Source of the DNA: Ascochyta rabiei
Taxonomy: Eukaryota > Ascomycota > Dothideomycetes > Pleosporales > Didymellaceae
NCBI RefSeq assembly: GCF_004011695.2
Contig: NC_082412.1
Span: 868,001-932,000 of the forward strand
Direction of reading: 5' to 3'
Length of the DNA stretch: 64,000 bases
A program made the position numbers and the translations under genes. Every line of letters begins with the position of its first letter. Positions within the stretch are counted from its first letter, which is position 1. This document shows, piece by piece, positions 55,678 through 64,000 of the stretch. The notes under the pieces are model-generated. The model was not told where the DNA came from. It made no database searches and saw only the letters and a list, made by a program, of their open reading frames with translations.

Positions 55678-58600
55678 GTTGATAACTGATGCAACCTTCG
55701 AGGGCAATGGAGTATGGTAGAGGTGTCAGATGCTAGACAAACATCAAGCTCACTATCAAACTGGAGGAATGACTGTTACAGTGAGAGAAATTGATAAGGC
55801 GGTATTTGAGAGAAGGGTAAAATGAAGCGCTCATGAAGACCCTATATACACCTAGAGTGTCCTATTGTGTGACTTCGGGACTCGTACGTCGCCCCCTACC
55901 CAAAGCAACAGTAACACCATCTTAATGCAAGCGGGGAGGACGTCCTGGTCAGGACCAGACCTCAAGGTCGATTCGCTACCATCCCAAAAATTTAGATAGA
56001 GCGTCACTAGTTGCAAACGAGTCGTTCGCAAGCCTCGTTTGAGGAATGGCCATGATAGCACTGACCGGCCAAAGCCACCAGGCTGAACCGAACGTGGACG
56101 AAGCAGGCAGATTGGCAGGGTTCTCCACCAGCGAACCGTACTTGAAACGCAGGACAGAGCCTCACATGCTCACCGGAGGACTGATGAGTCCTTCAAACGT
56201 GCATGCAAGCGAGGCGACATGCAGCAGACGGGCTCGTGATGGTGGTTGCCCGGGCCCTCGGATCAGCCTGGAAGCCGAAACTGAATTCGACAGATGCGAC
56301 CGCGCATTTGAGCGTCTCACTAGATCCGGTGTATGGTATTGGCGTCAGTCTAGCGGCAGATCATGGCAGTCTCGGGTGTCAAAGAGCACGGTTTGTGTAG
56401 ATGGCAGCCGTTGACAGTGGTGGAGATAGCGCTACCTAGTCATGCCGCACTGGCCTCTCGCTGTCCTGTGGCGCCTACATTCTTCCTTCGACTTCCCGTC
56501 TTTGACGCCCTCCCGAGAGCAGGCAACTGACCTCTAGCTCAGAAAAGACTTTGCCTTTGCCTGATATCTCTGGTCGGTTTGTGGCTTGCGCTGTAAGACG
56601 CGCGCCTGATTTCTCTCCACAGGCATGCCTGCCCTTCGCAACTGCCAACGCATCTAACGCCAATGAGGTCACGGACGTCAGGTTTGCCTACGCTGAACAT
56701 TCACGGAGCACGGCGCATGTACGAACATGCCCATCGAGGCACGAAAGAGCGTCTTTTTTTGCACACACTTACAATCCAACACGTACGACCACTTCATGCA
56801 GGGTGAGGAGACTTGCTTCACAATTTCACACAACAACATAGACCTCGGAGCATTTCAACCACGTCACTCCCATGACCGTCCTGCAGCAGAGTCAGTTCTA
56901 CGCAGAAGGATCTCGCATGCAATATGACAGCTGCGAACTAGTTCGCAGCTTGCATTGCTGATCTCTGCTTGCCTTTCGAAGCCACGGCTTGCTCCACCAC
57001 CGTATGGAAGACGTCCCGCAGCTGCACGTCGTCACGTCCTCCAATACCCGCCTCTGCCACAGGCCAATGGCCACATCAGCGGCACAACAACCGACCGTGG
57101 TAAAAGCAAGGATCCCGTTTGGAGGACACCGGAAGGCTTGCATGTCTTGCGGTTGTATGCCTCCAACTGACGGATCCGGACCTCAGCCTGGCGGCTGCGA
57201 TTCGCTCGACGATAAGCACATGCTTGAGATTCCCATACCATAGGGCTAAAAATATAGGCATCCTTGTAAATGGTCAAGTTTCTGTCTCACTGTGATATCA
57301 AGTCGAAGAATGCTCCACCGGACGGGGTGAGCCGCCCTTGTTGATCTACCACCGTGTCGTCCTAGAGTCCTTCGCTGGGCAACATCTGCTCAAGCCGTTC
57401 CATCGGGGATACTGTCGTCTCCCGCTTCGGCTCGATAGGAGAGCCATAGTCTCTGGGTAATATATCGTGGAAGGTAGCCAGCTGATCAAGGGCCCCACCT
57501 AGCCGTTGGTCAGTACGCACCAGGTTTCTCAGAGCGTGTCCTGGACACCACTGCAAAGTGGATACTCTTAGCAGGCCTCGTACTTGTTGCCTGGTTTTCT
57601 TGCACTCTGTAGACGACACCACTTGATGCTCTTGACGAGAGATGCGTGCAGTAGTGTGCCTCAAGACAGGTTACCACGTTGTGGATTTGATTCGCATTCT
57701 TACAGAAACAGCACAGCCCTTCCCCCACGCCATGAAAACATTCCTTCAGAAGCAGCGTTCCCAAAGAAAAGTAGCACGGCTGATAGTAGAGCCATATGAC
57801 GTTCACGTGGCCGGTCAATTGACAGCGTCGACTTCGATGGCGGCGCAGTTGATAATAGCAGCCATCGTATAATCTCAGCTAAGGGAGAAGTACCGATAGA
57901 ACGTGACGCATCCGACTTCTCCTTTCCAAACCCCAAGCAGCGAACCAGAACGGCAAAAGAAAACCCAGCTTCTGGATCACGTAGAGGCTACCTTCTCACC
58001 TGTGTGTGATTTACCACAGCAAATGGGAGATTTACACGTGCTTACGTATCTGCCTTGCTCTCTTGACAAGTGAAGTCAGTCTCACACCTCAAGCTCTGTC
58101 CTTGCTCCGGATTCCTTTGTCTCCAAGATAAGTAAAACCCACGTCGATATCTGACTTTCGACATGTCTCGACATTTCTCGTGTCCACACGATGTCCGTTT
58201 CCAAATCGCTGGTCGCTTGGACTGTCTATCTAACAATCAATCTCTCAATCAATCTCTCAATCAATCTAGTCAGACACCGACAATACCAGTCTTACCGTCC
58301 TCCTTCCTCCCCCTCCCCCAGGAACATGCATACAGAACTCCGTGAACATGGAGTCTGTACACGACATGCTAGTAGGGAGCTAGACGTACACAGTACGTGA
58401 GAAGAGGTCCTTGTGTGCTGCGCTGGCTCGGTTTGCGGTGATGTGTTGTTACACGCGGATGCTTAGCAGGGACTGGGACTTAAGTTTTTGGTGCGCGTTT
58501 ATAGAGGGTGGGTTGACACGTTTACTGAGGAGGTATGGTTGTGCTGAGATGGAAGGAGGATATTCCTTGTGCCAGCAGCACGTGTCAGGGTACCGTGTGG

Positions 58601-59177
58601 TTGACCAGCCAGCCTCAAGGTGTTGTGTACATCACGAGGACATATCGGAAAGCAACGAGGTGGTGAATATTATGTTTTATTTTCGTTCTTTCGTTCCGTT
58701 CAGATGGGATGGAGTCTTGACGACAATCCCAGCTCGTTAAAAAGGTCGTCCTATGTACAAAGCACACCACGCGACCCAACCACTCATCCTGTCCGTCGTA
58801 TTACTATTACCGCATCGCTGTACCTTGTGCAAGAAAAGCAAAAGACGTGCAGCAAGTGCCCGTGTAGCGGGGTGCTGCGGACCACGTGTGGTGGATACAA
58901 AAAAGGGGGGTTGTTGGAGAAGAAGATAAAAGTAGCACAGCGAGGGTATGAAGATGAGTATCGTACACGAATCATAGGCGGTGAAACAGATGCCGTAAGA
59001 ATGCTCCAGAAATGCCAGGAAAAAGGGTGTTCAAAACGATAAGCGGACCCAGATGGAAGGATAGGCGCCGGGAATGTCGAGGACCAAGGGCAACAGGGCA
59101 GAGGGCAATGACATCAAAGGGCAACAAAGCGCCACTTCCAAGCCTCAGCCTTGTGCCACCCAGGGGTGACTGTGGCT
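55678..59177. other. 3.5 kb without a supported gene
   Basis: Short frames on both strands. The best is 57362-57664 on the minus strand (DQLATFHDILPRDYG, ETTVSPMERLEQML near its end), which might be a last exon of a small gene with earlier exons up to about 57870 (ATG giving MAAIINCAAIEVDA), but I could not join them. Tandem CAATCTCT copies at 58234-58264. The last kilobase is the 3' flank of LCB2. Confidence 0.35.
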
Positions 59178-61190
59178 TTACCGCAGCGGTAACTGCACGT
59201 CCTCCACACCCCTCCTCAGCACGTCCTGGATTCTCCACCTGGGCGGCTGCATCTCCTTCTCTTCGGGCAGCTTGCCCGTCTTCTCTACCGTCTCGTCTGG
59301 CTCAGCACCACCCGCAACGCCAGAGCTGAACTTGAGCTGCAAGATGTCGCCAACCTCGTCGCACGCGCTCAGCATACGGTCGAGGTCCTCCTTGGTGTGT
59401 GCAGCACTCACGCAGAAACGCGCACGAGAGGAGACCAGAGGTGTGGCAGGGTAGCCGACGACGACGACGGAGATTTTGCGCTTGAGCATTTCGTGTGAGA
59501 AGGCGGGCATCTTAGCGGGGTTGTAGAGCATGACGGGAATAATGGGCGAGTCGTCGTGGCCGTATACGATGAAGCCGAGACGCTTTAGCCCGAGACGGAG
59601 GTAGCGGCTGTTAAAGCTGAGACGCTGGAGACGCTCTTCGCCCTGCCCAGGGATGATTTCGCCGTTGATGATGCGGAGAGCGGAAGCGATCTGAACAAGG
59701 ACAGGCGGCGTTGGGGACTCGGCATAGAGCATGGCGGCGTTGGTGGTACGTAGCTTGTCGATAATGGCTTTGTCTGCTGCGAGGTAACCGCCGTTGGCAC
59801 CAAAGGACTTTGTAAGCGTGCCCATGAGCAGGTCGACTTCGCTAGGTGCGATGCCGAAGTAGTCGCAAACACCACGTCCGCGGGGACCGACACCGCCGAC
59901 AGAGTGAGCCTCGTCGATGAAGAGGAAGAACTTGTACTTCTTCTTCAGCTCGATGATGCCGGGCAGATTGCACATGGTGCCCTCCATGGAGTAGAGACCT
60001 TCGACGGCAACCAGAATCTTCTTCCAGGGACGGTGTGTGCGGGGCTGTCCTTGCGAGATGGCTTCACGCAGCTTGCGCTCGAGGTCGCGCATGTCGTTGT
60101 GCTTGAACATGGTGACCATGGCTCCCGAAAGACGGGCACCAAATCGGATGGAAGAGTGGTTCAGCTCGTCGGAGATCATGAGGCAGCCCTTGCCGACAAT
60201 GGTGGGGAAGGTGGTGGCATTTGTGACGAAACCCATGGAGAAGACCATGGACGCTGGCTTGCCAACGAACTTGGCAATCAGATCTTCGACCTCGACGGTG
60301 AGCTCAGAGGTACCGGCGTCAGCGCGGGGGCTGGCCATTGTGATTCCGTGCTTCCTGATGGCGGCTTCAGCTGCGTCGGCGCAGGGACCCTCTGACTGGG
60401 CGAATCCCAGGTAGTTGTAGGAGCTCAGGTTGAGTGTCTCGGTCGTGGTGCCTGTCATCTTGAACGTGTTGTTGCCGTCGTCGGATTTGCGATCAAGCAG
60501 GGTGATGAAGCGTCCAGGGACGCCGGTTGTGGGGCGCGAGAAGCAGTCGTTGATCCTCATCTTCAGCCTGCGGGTGTAGAAGTTGTCAAAGTCGCTGTTG
60601 AGAGGGGCGTAGCCATCCTTCTCCTGCAGGTGGCTGTAGTGCTGTCGCCTGAAGCGCTTGCCGAAGAAGTCGCGCACGTGTCCGAATACTATTAAGATGA
60701 GGTAGCTGATGTAGGTGGTGAGGAGGAAGTAGTAGGGCGGCTCGTCTTCGATGGGGTCGCCAAACTCGCCCTCGAACTTGCTGGTGTAGCGGTGGGCGTG
60801 GGAGCCGAGGGGCCCAAACTGAGCGTGTGCGCGGGCCAGGCGGCGTTGCTCGTCGGGGGTGAGGGGCTGGAACAGGGTCTTGGGCTCGGTGGGCATCTTC
60901 TCGCCTGTGGCGGTGGTGAGGCTGATGGAGGGCAGGGAGATGGAGGCCGTGTTGATGTGCTGGGGCGGCGAGGGCGAGTTGAGGAGGGCCTGCTGCTGGG
61001 CAACGAGGGCTTCGCGCAGGGCGGCGGCGTCTGTGCGGGCCTTGGGCGAGGCGCCCCCGAAGAGGGCGGTGAACTTGTTGCCTTTGGTGAACGAGGCGCG
61101 CCGCGGCTCGTCGCGCTTCTCGTTGAGGGCGTCGGAGGCGGGGGAGATGGGGGTGGACGTCGCGAACGGGTTGATGCTTCTGGTCGGCAT
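59178..61190 (-). CDS. LCB2: Serine palmitoyltransferase subunit 2
   Basis: Catalytic PLP subunit of serine palmitoyltransferase (with LCB1), condensing serine and palmitoyl-CoA in the ER, the first step of sphingolipid synthesis. Single exon, 670 aa; start at the ATG giving MPTRSINPFATSTP, since the frame further upstream has no ATG. After a disordered N-terminus of about 120 residues a membrane segment (YFLLTTYISYLILIVFGHV) anchors it. Catalytic core: LNLSSYNYLGFAQ, SPRADAGTSELTVEVEDLIA, SDELNHSSIRFGARLSGA, LVAVEGLYSMEG, FLFIDEAHSVGGVG, and the PLP lysine in GTLTKSFGANGGYLA (K461). C-terminal domain SRARFCVSAAHTKEDLD. Identity is firm. Confidence 0.96.
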   Translation of the reverse strand: MPTRSINPFATSTPISPASDALNEKRDEPRRASFTKGNKFTALFGGASPKARTDAAALREALVAQQQALLNSPSPPQHINTASISLPSISLTTATGEKMPTEPKTLFQPLTPDEQRRLARAHAQFGPLGSHAHRYTSKFEGEFGDPIEDEPPYYFLLTTYISYLILIVFGHVRDFFGKRFRRQHYSHLQEKDGYAPLNSDFDNFYTRRLKMRINDCFSRPTTGVPGRFITLLDRKSDDGNNTFKMTGTTTETLNLSSYNYLGFAQSEGPCADAAEAAIRKHGITMASPRADAGTSELTVEVEDLIAKFVGKPASMVFSMGFVTNATTFPTIVGKGCLMISDELNHSSIRFGARLSGAMVTMFKHNDMRDLERKLREAISQGQPRTHRPWKKILVAVEGLYSMEGTMCNLPGIIELKKKYKFFLFIDEAHSVGGVGPRGRGVCDYFGIAPSEVDLLMGTLTKSFGANGGYLAADKAIIDKLRTTNAAMLYAESPTPPVLVQIASALRIINGEIIPGQGEERLQRLSFNSRYLRLGLKRLGFIVYGHDDSPIIPVMLYNPAKMPAFSHEMLKRKISVVVVGYPATPLVSSRARFCVSAAHTKEDLDRMLSACDEVGDILQLKFSSGVAGGAEPDETVEKTGKLPEEKEMQPPRWRIQDVLRRGVEDVQLPLR

Positions 61191-61287
61191 GGCAGCGGTC
61201 CCAGGGCGTGCAGAGGGGGAGGGAGGGACAGGGGGCAGCGTCACTGGCGACTCGAGTCGTCGGCGGTCAGAGGTGCCGGTTCACTCG

Positions 61288-61327
<40 letters not shown>

Positions 61328-61357
61328 CAAGCAGGCAGGCAGGCGGGCAGGCAGGCG
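61288..61357. repeat. GGCA tetranucleotide repeat
   Basis: About seventeen GGCA/GGCG copies with two point changes, roughly 100 bp upstream of the LCB2 start codon, hence in its promoter or 5' UTR. Confidence 0.9.
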
Positions 61358-61446
61358 GTGAGCGGCACGGCGAGGGTGTTTGGGTGGAAAGGGGGTGACT
61401 GCTGGCGGACGACGATCAGCACACGACGCGAGGAGGGCAATTGGCG

Positions 61447-61514
61447 GTGGTGGAGAGTGCAGGGTGGTGGAGAGTGCAGGGTGGTGGAGAGTGCAGGGTG
61501 GCGGAGAGTGTAGA
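61447..61514. repeat. 17-bp minisatellite, 4 copies
   Basis: Three perfect GTGGTGGAGAGTGCAGG units and a fourth with four changes. Confidence 0.9.
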
Positions 61515-63117
61515 GTGGAGGGTGGTGGTCGAATGCGTGCGTGCAGCGGAAGGCGGAGGTTAGGGCGGTCGTCAGAGGCAGAGCAGCTTATGATTATCCA
61601 TATGCTCATGCACCGACTGCCCGGCGTAGTGCCGCGCACTTCCGGAGCTCGCTCGCTCGCACGCCCGCATCGTCCGGCGCACCCATGAAAGCACCATGCA
61701 CCACCAAGCTGCGAGGAAAAGTCCACCTACGTGATTGACCTTGCAACGGCAAGTGTGACGCGGGCAGCAGGCAATCTCCCCAGGAAATGTCGCCGGGCCG
61801 TGGCTGCTTCCTGGTCGGTTGCGGTGCGGAAGTGGGTGGAGGTGCGTTCGTTGCGTGCCTGGCAGGGCGGCCGTTGTGCTTCACAGCGTCAGGTCAGATC
61901 CCAACCTCGCCTTGCGCCAAGCCCAATCGCGATCTTGTCGTCGATTTGGAGTGGACGTTGACGTTGACGTCGGTGCCGCTGGCTGGCGCGAGAAGGGCCC
62001 GGACGGACGGACGGACGGACGGACGGTTGACTAGGTGCAGGCGTGCCAGGAAGCAAGGAAAGCAAACAGGCTCGTGGCGCGTGCAGTGGGAAGCTCAACA
62101 GCAGCAGCAGCAACAGCAGCAGCAGCGTGGGCGACGGTTGCAAAGGGGCCTTTTGCTTTTCAAGGCGCGAAATGAGCAGCCCCATCCCCCTTCCCGCCCT
62201 CGCCACTCACTGCCGCGCCCCTGACTTGGGCCCAAAGCGACGAAGCTCGGCTGATCGCGCCCACCGCCCAGAGCCTCGATGCCGCACCACCGTTGTCGAT
62301 GCGCCTCGTCGCCGTGTACGTCACGACATCCAGCAAACGCCCTCTTGTCCAATTTCTCTGCAACCGCCTGCCAAGCCTCATTTCGTCGTAATGCCACCGG
62401 ATCGCCGCCTATTGTACGGTCCTGTTTTGTACGAGCCCCAGCTTCAGCACCCTCATCAACCAAGCAAGCGCTGGCAGCCTGCCTGCACCCCTCAGCCCCC
62501 CGCCAACCACCTACCCCCGGCCGTAAGCCTGCCCCCATGGCAGTAGCACAGCCTGCCGCCGTGAGACGTCGTTACCTCGAGACCGGTGCGCCGTACCACT
62601 CACTGCCCTCACGTTGGAGCCTCTCGACGTTGGCGCCGATGTGCGCCCGACTCGTCCGGATCGCTGCTGTGAAAAACCGCCGTCTCCGTCACGGAGGAAA
62701 GAAGACGCGCACTCATCGCTTGCAGAGCTCCTCAACGCTCATTCGAGCACGAAGCGAGACGGGAAAAAAAAACAAAACTAAACAAAAACAAGAATGAAAC
62801 CAAAACTAACGTGACAAAGAAAAAATGGTAAAGGGTTACGCAGAAAATTCTTTCATCTCTCCTGTATGAGGCCACGTCGTCCAACGTCGAATCACATCGT
62901 TGCAGTCCAGACAGGAAGTATTCTGACTTTTGCGTAATTCTACCCAAACCCGACGCAGGCCAATCACACGCCTGCATGACGTTTCGCTTGTCGATCCCGT
63001 GATAGCACATTGTGATTGCCATCAATATATCGTTCCTTTGGGGAATACGGGTTAATCTCAATCTCCACATAATCCATTTACAGCTTTATAAGCTATCTAG
63101 GCATGCCCTCTCGTTAT

Positions 63118-63240
63118 CACTACTACTACAACTGCTGCCGCCGCTGCTGCTGTTGCTGCTACTGCAGTTGCTGCTACTGCTACTTCTGCTACTACTCCTA
63201 CTACCATCTCTACTACTACTCCCACTACTACCATAACAAC
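63118..63240. repeat. Imperfect trinucleotide tract
   Basis: Interspersed CTA, CTG, CTT and CCG triplets. It makes open frames of Leu, Tyr/Cys or Ser runs that should not be read as protein. Confidence 0.85.
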
Positions 63241-63578
63241 ATAGCATCATCCGTGCCGTCACTCTGCAATGCCTACTGTCGACCGTGGACTGTGTACGTT
63301 GAAATGATATGTTTTTGCTAACTCTGATGCAGAGATATTTGACTGTTGAGAACCCAAGAAAGCAAGCTTTCAGCACGCCCAGCGGCTACGTCCAGATCCA
63401 ACCTCCAGAACATGCCACAAACAAACTTGCAGCACACCTTGTGAAAAAAAAAGCTTCCTCCACCAACAAAGGGTATGGAAAATCGCAACAAAGGAGACAA
63501 CAGCTCTTGGCAGCAGAATGGCAATGAAGAAATCGCCCAACGAGCTTGATGAACAAGACGAAAACAGAAAAAAAAATG

Positions 63579-63600
63579 AAAAAAAAAAAAAAAAAAAAAA
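63579..63600. repeat. A-rich homopolymer
   Basis: Run of 22 A, with further A runs on both sides (63567-63609). Not clearly a retroelement tail: no element is seen next to it. Confidence 0.85.
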
Positions 63601-64000
63601 GGAAAAAAAAGATCCGCTGTGAATGCACCACGTAGCAACCTCCAACACCGCGACCCGACAACCACGCACTGAGGTGGTGGCGCAGGTTCCACCAGTCCGC
63701 CGTTCTGTATATGTCCCATCTTTCAAAGATAACCCCAAGCAACGCCGTAGATGGAATCGATCCCAGGTAGCGTGGCCGTTCAGATTGCGTTACCAAGCTT
63801 TGTGTAGTGGGAATTGAATGGGAGCATGCTCTCACGTCGATAGCGATGAGAGACTGAAGAGGATGAGGAAGAAAAAAGAAGAAATCAAACAAGAAGACGC
63901 AGCTGTATGTCGAGCGCTCGGAGCCAATATATGAGGGAAGGCAAACACACATTAGGTAGGACCATGGCCAACAAATACAACCCCGCCACACCCTCTCCTC

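Larger units (their letters stand above)
61191..64000. other. LCB2 upstream region and repeat-rich end
   Basis: 2.8 kb. Simple repeats listed separately; also GGAC/GGAC copies (62004-62024) and CAG/CAA runs (62098-62127). A frame at 62279-62797 is Arg/Pro-rich without domain. No gene is supported. It may hold the start or end of a gene continuing past the window. Confidence 0.4.

Noticed and set aside
63012..63376. Leu-, Tyr/Cys- and Ser-run frames
   Set aside because: Translations of a trinucleotide tract.
63567..63609. Poly-A as retroelement or processed-gene tail
   Set aside because: No upstream element or target-site duplication seen.

Overview
The window is nuclear DNA of a filamentous ascomycete (Pezizomycotina, probably a Dothideomycete; class is inferred from gene content, not measured). 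Introns are short (about 46-130 nt in most genes) with GTANGN donors, CTRAC branch sites and YAG acceptors. There are a HET-domain gene, a fungal rhodopsin-like membrane protein, a SamB/Mub1 MYND protein, a Dnf3-type flippase and an intron-bearing tRNA-Pro. All exon joins given were derived by hand; every complete model keeps frame from ATG to stop.

Layout. 0-2.1 kb: 3' part of a C2H2 zinc-finger gene cut by the window edge. 4.5-10 kb: Tim17-like membrane protein (-), eIF4B (+), a disordered coiled-coil protein (+). 10.2-15.8 kb: NDUFAF6-like complex I assembly factor (-) and RAD5 (+) from one short divergent promoter, each carrying a minisatellite (14 x 24 bp in the intron of the first; four extra 46-bp copies of the last coding bases after the stop of the second). 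15.8-19.4 kb: about 100-bp tandem repeats, a doubtful small gene and a HET-domain gene. 19.7-22.3 kb: porphobilinogen deaminase (+) and rhodopsin-like protein (-). 22.3-27.7 kb: gene-poor, with only hydrophobic ORF fragments. 27.7-33.5 kb: EF-hand protein (+), Golgi GDPase GDA1 (+), CorA-like transporter (-). 34.7-42.7 kb: SamB/Mub1 (+) and P4-ATPase (+). 45-51.8 kb: phosducin-like protein (-), about 72-bp tandem repeats, G-protein beta subunit (-), adenosine deaminase-like protein (+). 51.9-55.7 kb: AT-rich relic, tRNA-Pro(UGG), a Q/P-rich disordered protein (-). 55.7-59.2 kb: no clear gene. 59.2-61.2 kb: serine palmitoyltransferase LCB2 (-). 61.2-64 kb: simple-sequence-rich, no clear gene.

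Most genes are housekeeping: translation, DNA damage tolerance, heme, sphingolipid, Golgi sugar-nucleotide handling, lipid flipping, G-protein signalling. Two items stand out. The tRNA-Pro gene has, besides a normal 15-nt anticodon-loop intron, a 50-nt insertion at tRNA position 24/25 that looks like an mRNA intron (GTAAGT start, GCTAAC branch) but lacks a terminal AG. And a class I phosducin-like protein, the family that chaperones G-beta-gamma assembly, is next to the G-beta gene on the same strand.
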